Assembly (NCBI GenBank): GCA_021157645.1 | Contig: JAGGWC010000183.1 | Coordinates: forward strand, 1 to 17,981 | DNA length: 17,981 nt | Source of the DNA: Candidatus Cloacimonadota bacterium | Lineage (GTDB): Bacteria; Cloacimonadota; Cloacimonadia; Cloacimonadales; TCS61 | Direction of reading: 5' to 3' | Part shown: piece after piece, positions 1-7,401 of the stretch | How the letters are laid out: each line of letters opens with the position of its first letter | How positions within the stretch are numbered: position 1 is the first letter of the stretch | Made by a program: the position numbers and the translations under genes | The notes under the pieces: generated by a model | Told to the model about the DNA's origin: nothing | What the model saw: only the letters and a program-made list of their open reading frames with translations | Databases searched by the model: none

Positions 1-1300
1 AGTTGTCATAATCATGTCTTAAATGTTTGGCATCAATTCCAAAATCTATGCTTAACTTCTCAGAGAATCGTTTAAAGTTAACATTTCTAAACTTAAATTC
101 CTGCTCATTAGTTCTATTTTTTATATCAGGAATTTCACTAACAAGCAGTTTAAATGTTTCAAAGAAATCTTCATCATATTGCGATGAAGTAACAGATAAT
201 GAAGTATTGGAAAAAATAGATTCATTCCAAACAGCTCTCCAGTTCAAACCATAAGTTCCCTGATACAGATTTTGATTCCCATAATGCGACATATAATTCT
301 CTGCAGCATTTTCTTGATCCGGTGAATTATGGTCATCAGCAAAAATAGCTAATAAAGATAGTTTGTGGAATGGATTGAACTCATATGTAAATTTTGCTTG
401 AATATCACCATATTCCGGTGCAGCAGAAGTACCAATATCAATTGCATCAATGATGTACTTTAAGTAACTTCTCTTTACAGCCAGCATAGTAGAACTCTTT
501 TCGGAAATTGGTCCTTCAATAATTCCACCGAATCCTACCCAACTGAAATCTATTTGCGCATCGAATTCATTGGGATTACCTTCGCGGAAATTAATTTCCA
601 TAATCGAAGAAAGTTTGTCTCCATAAATAGCAGAAAAACCTCCTGTATTGAATGTAACATCCTGAATGAAATCTACATTCAGAATACCAATTGGTCCACC
701 GGAAGAACCCTGATGTGGAAAGTGATTGATATTGGGGATCTCGATATTGTCAATATAGAATGAATTCTCCATCGGATTTCCACCACGTACGATGAGGTTA
801 TTACTCTGGTCATTAACTTTTGCTACACTTGGTAATGACATCATAATTCTGCTAACATCTCCGGCAGAACCGGGAGCTCTTCGAATCTCTTCATTAGAAA
901 AACTCACAACACTTGTTTGTTTATCTTCTGTTTCGGCAAAGTAATCTGTTTCTACCTTTATTCCTTCAATTTGAATTGCTGCTCTCTTCAATTCACCATT
1001 AAGAAATGTTGTTCGATTTGAACGAATTATTACATCTAGCTTCATTTGAGGTTGAGTACCAATAACCTGAAAAGAAACAGTATAATTCCCCACCGGTAAA
1101 TTCATGATCTTATATTGTCCTTTCTCATTTGTGTAAACACCTTTTTCCAATTCCCTTACAATCACTGTTACATTGGATAAGGGATAGTTTGTTTCTGCAT
1201 CGATTACACGACCCATCAAATTTCCCATTTTAATTTCCTGGGCAGGAAGTATGGAAATCATTACAATGATTCCCAGAATTAGAATTAGTTTGTTTTTCAT
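1..1300 (-). CDS. TonB-dependent outer membrane receptor, N-terminal part (runs off left edge)
   Basis: The open frame starts at the complement of 1298-1300 and stays open to base 1, giving about 433 residues; the C-terminal barrel strands lie outside the window. The start is supported by an AGGA about 7 bases upstream. A signal peptide (MKNKLILILGIIVMISILPAQ) is followed by a carboxypeptidase-regulatory-like beta-sandwich (GRVIDAETNYPLSNVTVIV ... GQYKIMNLPVGNYTV), then a plug domain with SNNLIVRGGNPMENSFYIDN and the start of the barrel. By family knowledge such receptors import siderophores, vitamins or glycans across the outer membrane using TonB energy; the substrate cannot be read here, and some family members with this N-terminal domain have no known ligand. 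It lies 53 bases downstream of the TetR gene on the same strand and is probably co-transcribed with it, so the regulator may control it. Family call is confident; substrate unknown. Confidence 0.9.
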   Translation of the reverse strand, partial: MKNKLILILGIIVMISILPAQEIKMGNLMGRVIDAETNYPLSNVTVIVRELEKGVYTNEKGQYKIMNLPVGNYTVSFQVIGTQPQMKLDVIIRSNRTTFLNGELKRAAIQIEGIKVETDYFAETEDKQTSVVSFSNEEIRRAPGSAGDVSRIMMSLPSVAKVNDQSNNLIVRGGNPMENSFYIDNIEIPNINHFPHQGSSGGPIGILNVDFIQDVTFNTGGFSAIYGDKLSSIMEINFREGNPNEFDAQIDFSWVGFGGIIEGPISEKSSTMLAVKRSYLKYIIDAIDIGTSAAPEYGDIQAKFTYEFNPFHKLSLLAIFADDHNSPDQENAAENYMSHYGNQNLYQGTYGLNWRAVWNESIFSNTSLSVTSSQYDEDFFETFKLLVSEIPDIKNRTNEQEFKFRNVNFKRFSEKLSIDFGIDAKHLRHDYDN

Positions 1301-1353
1301 TTTTTTTCCTAAGAGTCGGCTTGCAGGGCAAAACGATCTCCGTGTGATTTATT

Positions 1354-1938
1354 TTATTTACAAAAATTATTCAACAGGATTTGTACAAATATTTGCTGAT
1401 TTTCTTTATTTTTTAGATCAAAATTTAGAAATTCACTTAATAGATCTGGCATCATTCCAATCATTAAAATAGATGCAAATAATTGACTAACAACAATTTT
1501 ACTCTCTATTTTAGTTTCTGATCTTAACTCAAGCTTAATTAAATCATGAAGCGTTGTTAAGAATTCATTAAATTTATGAACAGTGTTTGTATTATAATCA
1601 TTCTTATTAAATGTATCAGCAAGGTGGGCTTTGGTTATATTGGGATGATTTATTGCTCCTTCTAATGTATCTTCAAAAAAAAGTTGAAGTGCTTTTTTAG
1701 TATCACTTTGCCACATTTCTTCATAATCATTTATATTCTGCACAAAACTTTCGTTCAGGGTCGCATTCATTACAATTTTGAATAATTGTTCTTTAGAACC
1801 AAAGTGGTAATTAATTGCTGCTACATTAACCCCAGCCATTTCGGCAATTTTTCTTATTGTAGCACCATGAATACCTTCTTGTTCAATACATTCAATAGTT
1901 GTTAGTATAATTTTTTGCTTAATTTCATTACTGCTCAT
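1354..1938 (-). CDS. TetR/AcrR-family transcriptional regulator
   Basis: A 194-residue protein, typical TetR length. The N-terminus has the three-helix DNA-binding domain (residues about 6-52), with the helix-turn-helix segment GATIRKIAEMAGVNVAAINY and the usual YHFGSKEQLF that follows it. The C-terminal two thirds is helical, contains a TetR_C-like ligand/dimer region and cannot be assigned a ligand. I chose the ATG at 1936-1938 because AAAGGAG lies 5 bases upstream; an in-frame GTG two codons earlier would directly abut that ribosome site. The gene precedes the TonB-dependent receptor on the same strand, so autoregulation together with control of the receptor is the simplest model. A 29-base imperfect palindrome upstream is a likely operator. 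Confidence 0.92.
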   Translation of the reverse strand: MSSNEIKQKIILTTIECIEQEGIHGATIRKIAEMAGVNVAAINYHFGSKEQLFKIVMNATLNESFVQNINDYEEMWQSDTKKALQLFFEDTLEGAINHPNITKAHLADTFNKNDYNTNTVHKFNEFLTTLHDLIKLELRSETKIESKIVVSQLFASILMIGMMPDLLSEFLNFDLKNKENQQIFVQILLNNFCK

Positions 1939-1959
1939 ATTCACTCCTTTTAAATATTC

Positions 1960-1988
1960 TCAAACGTACATTTAAAACATATGTTTGA
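1960..1988. promoter_or_regulatory. Probable TetR operator (imperfect palindrome)
   Basis: TCAAAC at 1960-1965 is mirrored by GTTTGA at 1983-1988, and the arms also match at TA one base inward, giving a 29-base imperfect inverted repeat. It sits 22 bases upstream of the tetR start and directly downstream of the predicted -10, where bound repressor would block initiation. Symmetry is seen in the sequence; binding by this TetR is inferred. Confidence 0.5.
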
Positions 1989-2015
1989 AAAATAAAAATT
2001 AAGATTCCCCGTCAA
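1989..2015 (-). promoter_or_regulatory. Possible tetR promoter
   Basis: Read on the minus strand, TTGACG (2010-2015) is followed after 15 bases by TATTTT (1989-1994). The -35 is a good sigma-70 match, but the spacer is short and the -10 is only fair. Its position just upstream of the palindrome supports it. FCB bacteria often use a different consensus, so confidence is modest. Confidence 0.35.
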
Positions 2016-2224
2016 GAAGTTTATTTATTGATCTTTATTTTAACGAATAATCTCCTAAAAATCAAGCTAACTTCAAATTCCAAATCTTGAATATTTTTTC
2101 AGGAGATGCATATGAAAATATAATATAAACAATTTTTTTTAGAATTCAATTCTTACAACATTTTATTAATATTCACATTAATTTATTTCCTAACCTTATT
2201 AAATTTAAGTTAATTATGTTTGTT

Positions 2225-2240
2225 TATAATGAATTATAAT
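2225..2240 (+). promoter_or_regulatory. Possible -10 region of the pilin promoter
   Basis: Two TATAAT hexamers lie at 2225-2230 and 2235-2240, roughly 95-110 bases before the pilin start. I see no good -35 at the right distance for either. In an AT-rich gap such hexamers can arise by chance, so this is a weak call; a leader of about 85-100 bases would follow. Confidence 0.3.
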
Positions 2241-2246
2241 AGTCCA

Positions 2247-2272
2247 TTTTTTCTTGCAACAACAAGAAAAAA
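2247..2272 (+). other. Perfect 10-bp stem-loop in the likely pilin mRNA leader
   Basis: TTTTTTCTTG at 2247-2256 is exactly complementary to CAAGAAAAAA at 2263-2272, with a CAACAA loop. It lies about 60 bases before the pilin start codon and just after the possible -10 boxes, so it would form near the 5' end of the mRNA. No gene runs into it from the left on the plus strand, so a terminator role is unlikely. A 5' hairpin that stabilises an abundant pilin mRNA is a plausible inference. Confidence 0.45.
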
Positions 2273-2320
2273 TTTATTTATTAGGAACGGAATGTGCGTA
2301 ATAAAAAAGAAAATAATATT

Positions 2321-2326
2321 AGGAGG
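2321..2326 (+). promoter_or_regulatory. Strong ribosome binding site of the major pilin
   Basis: AGGAGG, a full Shine-Dalgarno core, lies 7 bases before the ATG at 2334. It fixes the pilin start there rather than at the upstream in-frame ATG at 2220, and it fits high expression of a structural subunit. Confidence 0.8.
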
Positions 2327-2333
2327 ACGTATA

Positions 2334-2771
2334 ATGTTTAAGAATGTAAAAAACCAAAAGGGATTCAGTCTTATTGAATTATTAGTTGTTGTTGTAATCA
2401 TTGCTATCTTGGCAGCCATTGCTGTACCAATCTACATGAATTATGTTCGTAATGCAAGATCAACAGAAGCACAAACTGCACTTGCTGCTATCCGCAGTAC
2501 TTATCGAGTTTATCGCCAAACTTACGGTTCAACCGATAATTACGATATTGAACAAGCACTTAAAGCTACCCATTTGGGAAATAGAACTTTGAAAAATTGG
2601 GAATTTGAAGTTGTTGGCAATCCACCTACGAAATATGTTGCAACTTCCACAGAAGAATTTCCAGAAGGTGAAGGGAATCAAGTTTGGTATGATGTGGATG
2701 ATGCAAAATTTTATGGTTACGGAACTGCCAATGATGATGAAGCCGCTACTTCCGATGAAATTTTAGATTAA
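2334..2771 (+). CDS. Major type IV pilin / GspG-like pseudopilin precursor
   Basis: The 145-residue precursor begins MFKNVKNQKG, a short basic prepilin leader, followed by FSLIELLVVVVIIAILAAIA. Cleavage after Gly10 gives a mature N-terminal Phe (normally methylated) with the conserved Glu at mature position 5. The first 30 mature residues form the hydrophobic assembly helix. The rest (about 105 residues) is a small globular domain ending in a strongly acidic tail with many Asp and Glu. No disulfide cysteines are present, unlike many type IVa pilins, which recalls GspG pseudopilins and pilins of deep-branching phyla. It is first in the operon, followed after 15 bases by pilT, and has the best ribosome site of the cluster, as expected for the main filament subunit. 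The subunit class is secure; pilus versus secretion pseudopilus is not. Confidence 0.93.
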   Translation: MFKNVKNQKGFSLIELLVVVVIIAILAAIAVPIYMNYVRNARSTEAQTALAAIRSTYRVYRQTYGSTDNYDIEQALKATHLGNRTLKNWEFEVVGNPPTKYVATSTEEFPEGEGNQVWYDVDDAKFYGYGTANDDEAATSDEILD

Positions 2772-2786
2772 TTCGGAGGTATTGAA

Positions 2787-3842
2787 TTGACTGTTAAAGA
2801 ATTATTACAATTTACATCTGATGCAGGAGCTTCAGATCTTCATATTAGTTCTGGTTCGGTACCAATGGTGCGTGTTATAGGTAAAATGAAGAAATTAAAT
2901 TTACCAGTATATAACGAAGAAGAAGTAAGAGATCTAATATATAGTACAATGAACGATTCTCAAATTACCATTTTAAAGGAAAAACTGGAAATTGACTTTT
3001 CTACTAAACTTGATGATAATACACGTTTTCGTGTGAATGCTTTTCATCAATTAAATGGTTTGGGAGTTGCTTTTCGTGTGATTCCTAATGAAATAAAAGA
3101 TTTTCAAGATTTGCATTTACCGGAAGTTCTCAGTCGTTTATCTATGAAAGATAGAGGTTTGATTCTTGTAACCGGACCTACAGGTAGTGGTAAATCTACA
3201 ACATTAGCAACAATGGTAGATTATGTAAATGATCATAAACATTGCCACATAATTACAATTGAAGATCCGATAGAATTTGTACATTCTAGTAAAAATTCAC
3301 TTATTAATCAACGAGAAGTTGGTCACGATACTTGGGGTTTTGATGTAGCTCTTCGTAGTGCTTTGCGTGAAGACCCGGATGTTATTCTGGTGGGTGAGAT
3401 GCGAGACCTTGAAACTGTTTCTCTGGCTCTTACCGCTGCAGAAACCGGTCATCTTGTTTTCGCTACACTTCACACAAGTAGTGCTACAAAATCTATCGAT
3501 AGAATTATTGATATGTTTCCAAAAGAGCAACAGGCTCAAGTACGTTCTATGCTGGCAGAATCATTGCAAGCAGTTATAGCGCAAACACTGTTACCAATGA
3601 AAGATGAAAGTGATAGAATTCCAGCCTTAGAAATAATGATAGCAAATTCTGCTGTAAAAAATCTAATTCGTGAAGAAAAAACTTATCAGATACCATCTGT
3701 AATTCAATCTGGAAATAAAGAAGGTATGCAATCGAAAGATCAATCGTTATACAATCATGTGATGAATGGTTATCTTGATAGAAAAGTAGCAAAAGAATTT
3801 GCTGATAATCCAAAAATGTTTGCGACTGGTACAGGTTATTAA
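2787..3842 (+). CDS. pilT: PilT-type retraction ATPase
   Basis: A 351-residue cytoplasmic hexameric ATPase that drives filament disassembly. The N-terminal PAS-like domain has the family signature ASDLHISSG (15-23). The C-terminal domain has Walker A GPTGSGKST (130-138), the Asp box HIITIEDPIEFVH (154-166), Walker B DPDVILVGEMRD (197-208) and the His box GHLVFATLHT (221-230). AVKNLIREEK (289-298) matches the AIRNLIRE motif that marks PilT rather than PilB, and there is no N-terminal MshEN domain or zinc finger. The start is TTG at 2787, with GGAGG 7 bases upstream; no ATG fits. It directly follows the major pilin rather than sitting beside pilB or pilC. A dedicated PilT argues for a retractable pilus, since classical type II secretion lacks one. 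Confidence 0.95.
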   Translation: MTVKELLQFTSDAGASDLHISSGSVPMVRVIGKMKKLNLPVYNEEEVRDLIYSTMNDSQITILKEKLEIDFSTKLDDNTRFRVNAFHQLNGLGVAFRVIPNEIKDFQDLHLPEVLSRLSMKDRGLILVTGPTGSGKSTTLATMVDYVNDHKHCHIITIEDPIEFVHSSKNSLINQREVGHDTWGFDVALRSALREDPDVILVGEMRDLETVSLALTAAETGHLVFATLHTSSATKSIDRIIDMFPKEQQAQVRSMLAESLQAVIAQTLLPMKDESDRIPALEIMIANSAVKNLIREEKTYQIPSVIQSGNKEGMQSKDQSLYNHVMNGYLDRKVAKEFADNPKMFATGTGY

Positions 3843-3844
3843 AA

Positions 3845-4339
3845 ATGTTTTTTTTTAAATCTTTGAAGTCAGAAAGTGGTATGGGCATTATTCAAGTCTT
3901 AGCTGCTCTGTTAATAGTAACGGCATCTATTGCGGGGCTTTTTACAAGTACGTACTATGTTCGATACAAAGCAGACGCTCATTATCATTATCGAGTAGCT
4001 TTGCTGAAAGCAACCCAGAAACTTGAAGAAATCAAATGGTATAATATGTACAACCAGCATTCTGTAGCTATCGAAGGTAATGAAACAATTAATACAGGTG
4101 AATTTATAATTGATGATTTGAGTGGTAAATCGGTAGTTGGCTTTATGACAAAAAGTAAGCAATCCTTCCGCGATCTTGCTGTAGCAAATTATATAGCTTA
4201 TGACACAGTTACAATAAAAGTAACATGGCGAAATGGCCCAGAAAGATATTTTAATAGGATCATCAATGTTCCACAGGAACTTGAATTAAGAGAAGATTAT
4301 TTCTACAGAACAGATCAAGTTGTAGGAGCTTCAGAATGA
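3845..4339 (+). CDS. Minor pilin, PilV/GspI-like, with Gln in place of Glu5
   Basis: A 164-residue prepilin-like protein. The leader MFFFKSLKSESG ends in the expected Gly, followed by MGIIQVLAALLIVTASIAGL, a hydrophobic helix. The mature position-5 residue is Gln (precursor residue 17), where almost all pilins have Glu. The GIIQVLAAL stretch resembles the GFTLIEVLVAL of PilV/GspI minor pilins, and the phrase ALLKATQKLEEIK after the helix is also GspI/PilV-like. It starts two bases after the pilT stop with no clear ribosome site, so it is probably translationally coupled to pilT. Codons 2-4 are a run of nine T (3848-3856). Its stop overlaps the start of the next gene (ATGA). Likely part of the filament tip with the next two genes. 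Confidence 0.8.
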   Translation: MFFFKSLKSESGMGIIQVLAALLIVTASIAGLFTSTYYVRYKADAHYHYRVALLKATQKLEEIKWYNMYNQHSVAIEGNETINTGEFIIDDLSGKSVVGFMTKSKQSFRDLAVANYIAYDTVTIKVTWRNGPERYFNRIINVPQELELREDYFYRTDQVVGASE

Positions 4340-5001
4340 AAAATATTTTAAAATCAAATAAAGGCATATCGTTGATAGAAATTATTGTTACTCTGCCTCT
4401 GGCTGCACTTATTTTTGTAGGAGTATCTTTATCTTTGATTCATTTTATTAATACATACCAAGAGACAAAACTTTATACTCAGTTACAAGAAGATCTTTTC
4501 ACTGCTGTAGAAACAATGAGACAAGGATATGCAATTGATGAATTTACAAAAAATCAAGCTTTGATAGGTCTTTGTGCCGCAAATTATGTGGAAATAAATC
4601 TCGCTAACGATGAGATTACAATAAGCCCTGCATTGGCTGAAGATAATACGAATATTTCAAATTATTGGAGCAAATTCTCCTGCGATGGCGAAGGTCAATT
4701 ATGGGTATTATCCAGCCATGGGTTAAGTAAAACATTCAAACGACCAATTAAGATATTTCCTTCCACACCAACTAATTTGATTGGGAATCAACCACAATTT
4801 AGAATTTTGAATAAAAATTCTATTTGGGAAGTTCAAAAAAGAGACGGAAAGGGAAACCCCGTTTTGATGAGAATAACTTTAGAAGCTCAAGTTCGATTCA
4901 GAGCAAAACAGATAAGACAAACTCAAGAAGATGATTTACGGCAAAATACTAAAACCATTAAATATGAAACATCTGTTTTCATTGGAAATTCTCAGACTTA
5001 A
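4336..5001 (+). CDS. Minor pilin, PilW/GspJ-like
   Basis: A 221-residue prepilin-like protein: leader MKNILKSNKG, then ISLIEIIVTLPLAALIFVGV, with Glu at mature position 5. Its length and position after a PilV/GspI-like gene fit the PilW/GspJ class. The globular part has two cysteines (in GLCAANY and FSCDGEG) that could form a disulfide, and the C-terminal third has the strand pattern RITLEAQVRF ... YETSVFIGN typical of this class. The ATG overlaps the previous stop by four bases, indicating translational coupling. By analogy with GspI-GspJ-GspK, it would join the tip complex. Confidence 0.8.
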   Translation: MKNILKSNKGISLIEIIVTLPLAALIFVGVSLSLIHFINTYQETKLYTQLQEDLFTAVETMRQGYAIDEFTKNQALIGLCAANYVEINLANDEITISPALAEDNTNISNYWSKFSCDGEGQLWVLSSHGLSKTFKRPIKIFPSTPTNLIGNQPQFRILNKNSIWEVQKRDGKGNPVLMRITLEAQVRFRAKQIRQTQEDDLRQNTKTIKYETSVFIGNSQT

Positions 5002-5014
5002 AGAGGATATCGAT

Positions 5015-7369
5015 ATGTTTAGAAATATAATGAAAAATGAAAAAGGTGGAATTTTTGTTATAGCTGCAGCAGTTATTGTAACTATTGTTACCTTTGTATC
5101 TTCTGCCACTTTAATGAATATGGTAAATACAGATCAACTCAACACTCAATATCAACATGATAAGATTCAAGAAGAATTATTACTTAGAACAGAATTGACC
5201 AGAACATCTTTGGCAATTGAGCAAAATAGATATATCCCTTTACCGGACAGAGTTGTAAAAATATTTACACCTACACGCAGAACAACTTATACTATAGATA
5301 ATCATAAAGCTCGTGCAAGAACCGGGTACTCTGTTCAGTCTTTGATAAAAGCAGAAAGAGAAGGAAAATCAGGCAGAAAAGTTTTATCTCCCATCAAGAG
5401 AATGACAGAAAGATATTTGAACCCTAAAAGTTTAGCTGAATATCAATACATTACTCAAACAGAAGCATCTGAAAATGAAGATGGTGGCTTTGCTGCGTCA
5501 TTAGTTAAATTTTATAATCAAGACGAATTATATGGGCCACTACACTCAAACAGTGATATTTATCTACAGAATAATAGCTGGCCAGTTTTTTATTCGTTGG
5601 TTACAACTACTGGTCATTTTAAAGTTGTTACTAGCACTGGAGCTTATGTAGGTCTTGCAACACAAGTTGCTCCAATGGATGACATATTCTTGGGAGGATG
5701 GGAAGAAGAAGTTCCTGAAGTTATTTTTGAACCTAATGCTGAAGAAATTAGACAAAATGGTATTGAATTAGGAAATGATGATACAGATATTGTTTATGTT
5801 AATCTTGAAAACGGTAGTTTTGAATTGAAATATGGTGAGATTAATGATATTGAAACAGTTGAATTAGATGTTTTTAGCTGGTTCCCAAGCGATCTCCAAC
5901 AGGTAGAAGAAGTTATAGCTATTGGTGGAAATTGGTATGAAGATGCAGATTATATCTTTACAAATGTTATAACAAAAAAAGAAACACTTTGGACAAATAT
6001 AAACTCCTTTCCTATAAACAACAATTCATTTTGGATACCAAATGGAGAACTTTGGATCAAAGGTGAAGTCTCAGGTTCTACAACTTTTGGTTGTGCAGAC
6101 ACAGTTTTCATTGTTGGTGACATTAAATATGCAGGAACTTCCCTTGGTTCATGGCCTGATGGCTTTAGTGGTATTGATCCCGGAACCGGAGAACCGATGT
6201 ATAACGGTCCCGTAAATCATAATGACTACTTCGGGCTTGTTTCAGAGCAAAAAATATTGATTAGATACAAACATAGAGAACCAGTTAATGGAAGTAATAT
6301 AATTATTGATGATAACTGCAACAGCATATATTTATATGGAGCATTTGCTGCTATTGCAGAAGGTGATATAGCATTATATGGAGATATGGCTTGTCACTAT
6401 GATGGTATCTTCACGTTTCAATATCAACATCCTCATGGTTCCACTCCGGATTTCATAGCTCCAAGTCCCTATATTACTCGAGGATTTACGATAGAGCTTT
6501 ATGATAGTGGTGGAAATGGTTGGGATGATGCGACTATAGATGTGATTGTAGATGGAAATCTTATCTTGAATGATATTTATTGTTTAGGCAGTCAGAGCAA
6601 TTTTGAATTTGATGTGGATAATGGTGATTTGATAGAAACTCAATATACAGGTGGTGGAAGTGATGATGAAAATTCTTACACAATTTTTGATCATGAAGGA
6701 AATATAGTATTTTCAGATGGACCTCCACCCATTCCGGGTTTTGTATCTCCAATGATATTGCTTGAGCCAACAAATATGGAGTCACTTTATACTTTTGTCG
6801 ATTTACAAAAATATGTTTTTCCGATAAATAATTATCTACCAAATGCAGGATTTAATCTACATGGAGCACATCCGATAAATGGAAATCCTTGTGGTTATCC
6901 TATAGAGTCGTGGATTAATAATACTCTTATTGACCCGAATGGATACATACAGTCATACCCCAATTCCGGTGGTAATTATATATATCCCTATGGAACAGAT
7001 TATCCATGGTACAACCCTGTTTGGCCAGAGCCGTTAACAGATCAGGTTAACCAATATGAACGGGGAGCAATACATCTGTATGGAGCTGTAGCACAAAGAA
7101 GACGTGGCTTTGTACATCGTTCAGGAAGTGATCCTTATAACCATCCATATGGTAATTCAAGTCCAAGTCCATGGGAAATGGAAGATTATCATTATGACGG
7201 AAATCATCCTTCAACTGGATATGATAAAGATTATTATTATGATAAGCGTTTTTTAGAAGTAACACCCCCTGATTTCCCACAGATTCATGAAAATTGGGGT
7301 CAATATAACTTAGCTGGTTTCGTCCAAAAATCATGGTTTTTCAAATCACCTGGTGATTGGGGATTTTAA
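5015..7369 (+). CDS. 784-residue minor pilin-like tip protein (PilX/GspK-like N-terminus, giant extracellular region)
   Basis: The start is the ATG at 5015, preceded by AGAGGAT; an open extension to 4931 lies inside the previous gene and is rejected. The N-terminus MFRNIMKNEKGGIFVIAAAVIVTIV has a prepilin-like basic leader and Gly-Gly, then one hydrophobic helix without Glu5, as in GspK and PilX. The region after the helix (about 50-75) is helical. Residues 160-470 look like beta-rich repeats (GPLHSNSDIYLQN, FIVGDIKYAG, SIYLYGAFAAIAEGDIALYGD). Residues about 488-570 form a separate domain with ELYDSGGNGWDDATIDV and DENSYTIFDHEGNIVFSDG, close to the LYDSYGDGWNG modules of secreted FCB proteins. 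Residues 680-760 (AIHLYGAVAQRRRGFVHRSG ... YYYDKRFLEVTPPDFP) return to the beta-rich style and resemble the end of DUF4900-like minor pilins. The gene follows the GspI- and GspJ-like genes, the usual place of GspK/PilX. I infer an exposed tip adhesin or substrate-binding subunit; no binding target can be named. Confidence 0.75.
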   Translation: MFRNIMKNEKGGIFVIAAAVIVTIVTFVSSATLMNMVNTDQLNTQYQHDKIQEELLLRTELTRTSLAIEQNRYIPLPDRVVKIFTPTRRTTYTIDNHKARARTGYSVQSLIKAEREGKSGRKVLSPIKRMTERYLNPKSLAEYQYITQTEASENEDGGFAASLVKFYNQDELYGPLHSNSDIYLQNNSWPVFYSLVTTTGHFKVVTSTGAYVGLATQVAPMDDIFLGGWEEEVPEVIFEPNAEEIRQNGIELGNDDTDIVYVNLENGSFELKYGEINDIETVELDVFSWFPSDLQQVEEVIAIGGNWYEDADYIFTNVITKKETLWTNINSFPINNNSFWIPNGELWIKGEVSGSTTFGCADTVFIVGDIKYAGTSLGSWPDGFSGIDPGTGEPMYNGPVNHNDYFGLVSEQKILIRYKHREPVNGSNIIIDDNCNSIYLYGAFAAIAEGDIALYGDMACHYDGIFTFQYQHPHGSTPDFIAPSPYITRGFTIELYDSGGNGWDDATIDVIVDGNLILNDIYCLGSQSNFEFDVDNGDLIETQYTGGGSDDENSYTIFDHEGNIVFSDGPPPIPGFVSPMILLEPTNMESLYTFVDLQKYVFPINNYLPNAGFNLHGAHPINGNPCGYPIESWINNTLIDPNGYIQSYPNSGGNYIYPYGTDYPWYNPVWPEPLTDQVNQYERGAIHLYGAVAQRRRGFVHRSGSDPYNHPYGNSSPSPWEMEDYHYDGNHPSTGYDKDYYYDKRFLEVTPPDFPQIHENWGQYNLAGFVQKSWFFKSPGDWGF

Positions 7370-7401
7370 GAAGAAATAGAAATAATAAATGGTGAGGTAA
7401 T

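Larger units (their letters stand above)
1939..2333. other. Divergent intergenic region between tetR and the pilus operon
   Basis: About 395 very AT-rich bases with no convincing gene. It contains the tetR promoter/operator (1960-2015), two TATAAT hexamers (2225-2230, 2235-2240) that may belong to the pilin promoter, a perfect stem-loop (2247-2272) and the pilin ribosome site (2321-2326). A short inverted repeat AGAATT-C-AATTCT lies at 2141-2153. The stretch 2020-2200 otherwise shows nothing I can name. Confidence 0.7.

Noticed and set aside
27..763. Plus-strand open frames opposite the receptor gene
   Set aside because: They lie antisense to a clear TonB-dependent receptor frame with signal peptide and plug motifs.
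2063..2118. AGGAGATGC followed by ATG as a small leader peptide gene
   Set aside because: The frame stops after a few codons.
2220..2333. Upstream extension of the major pilin
   Set aside because: It would add 38 residues before a canonical prepilin leader and crosses the stem-loop; the start at 2334 has AGGAGG.
4931..5014. Upstream extension of the giant minor pilin
   Set aside because: It overlaps the previous gene and would bury the prepilin-like leader; the ATG at 5015 has a ribosome site.
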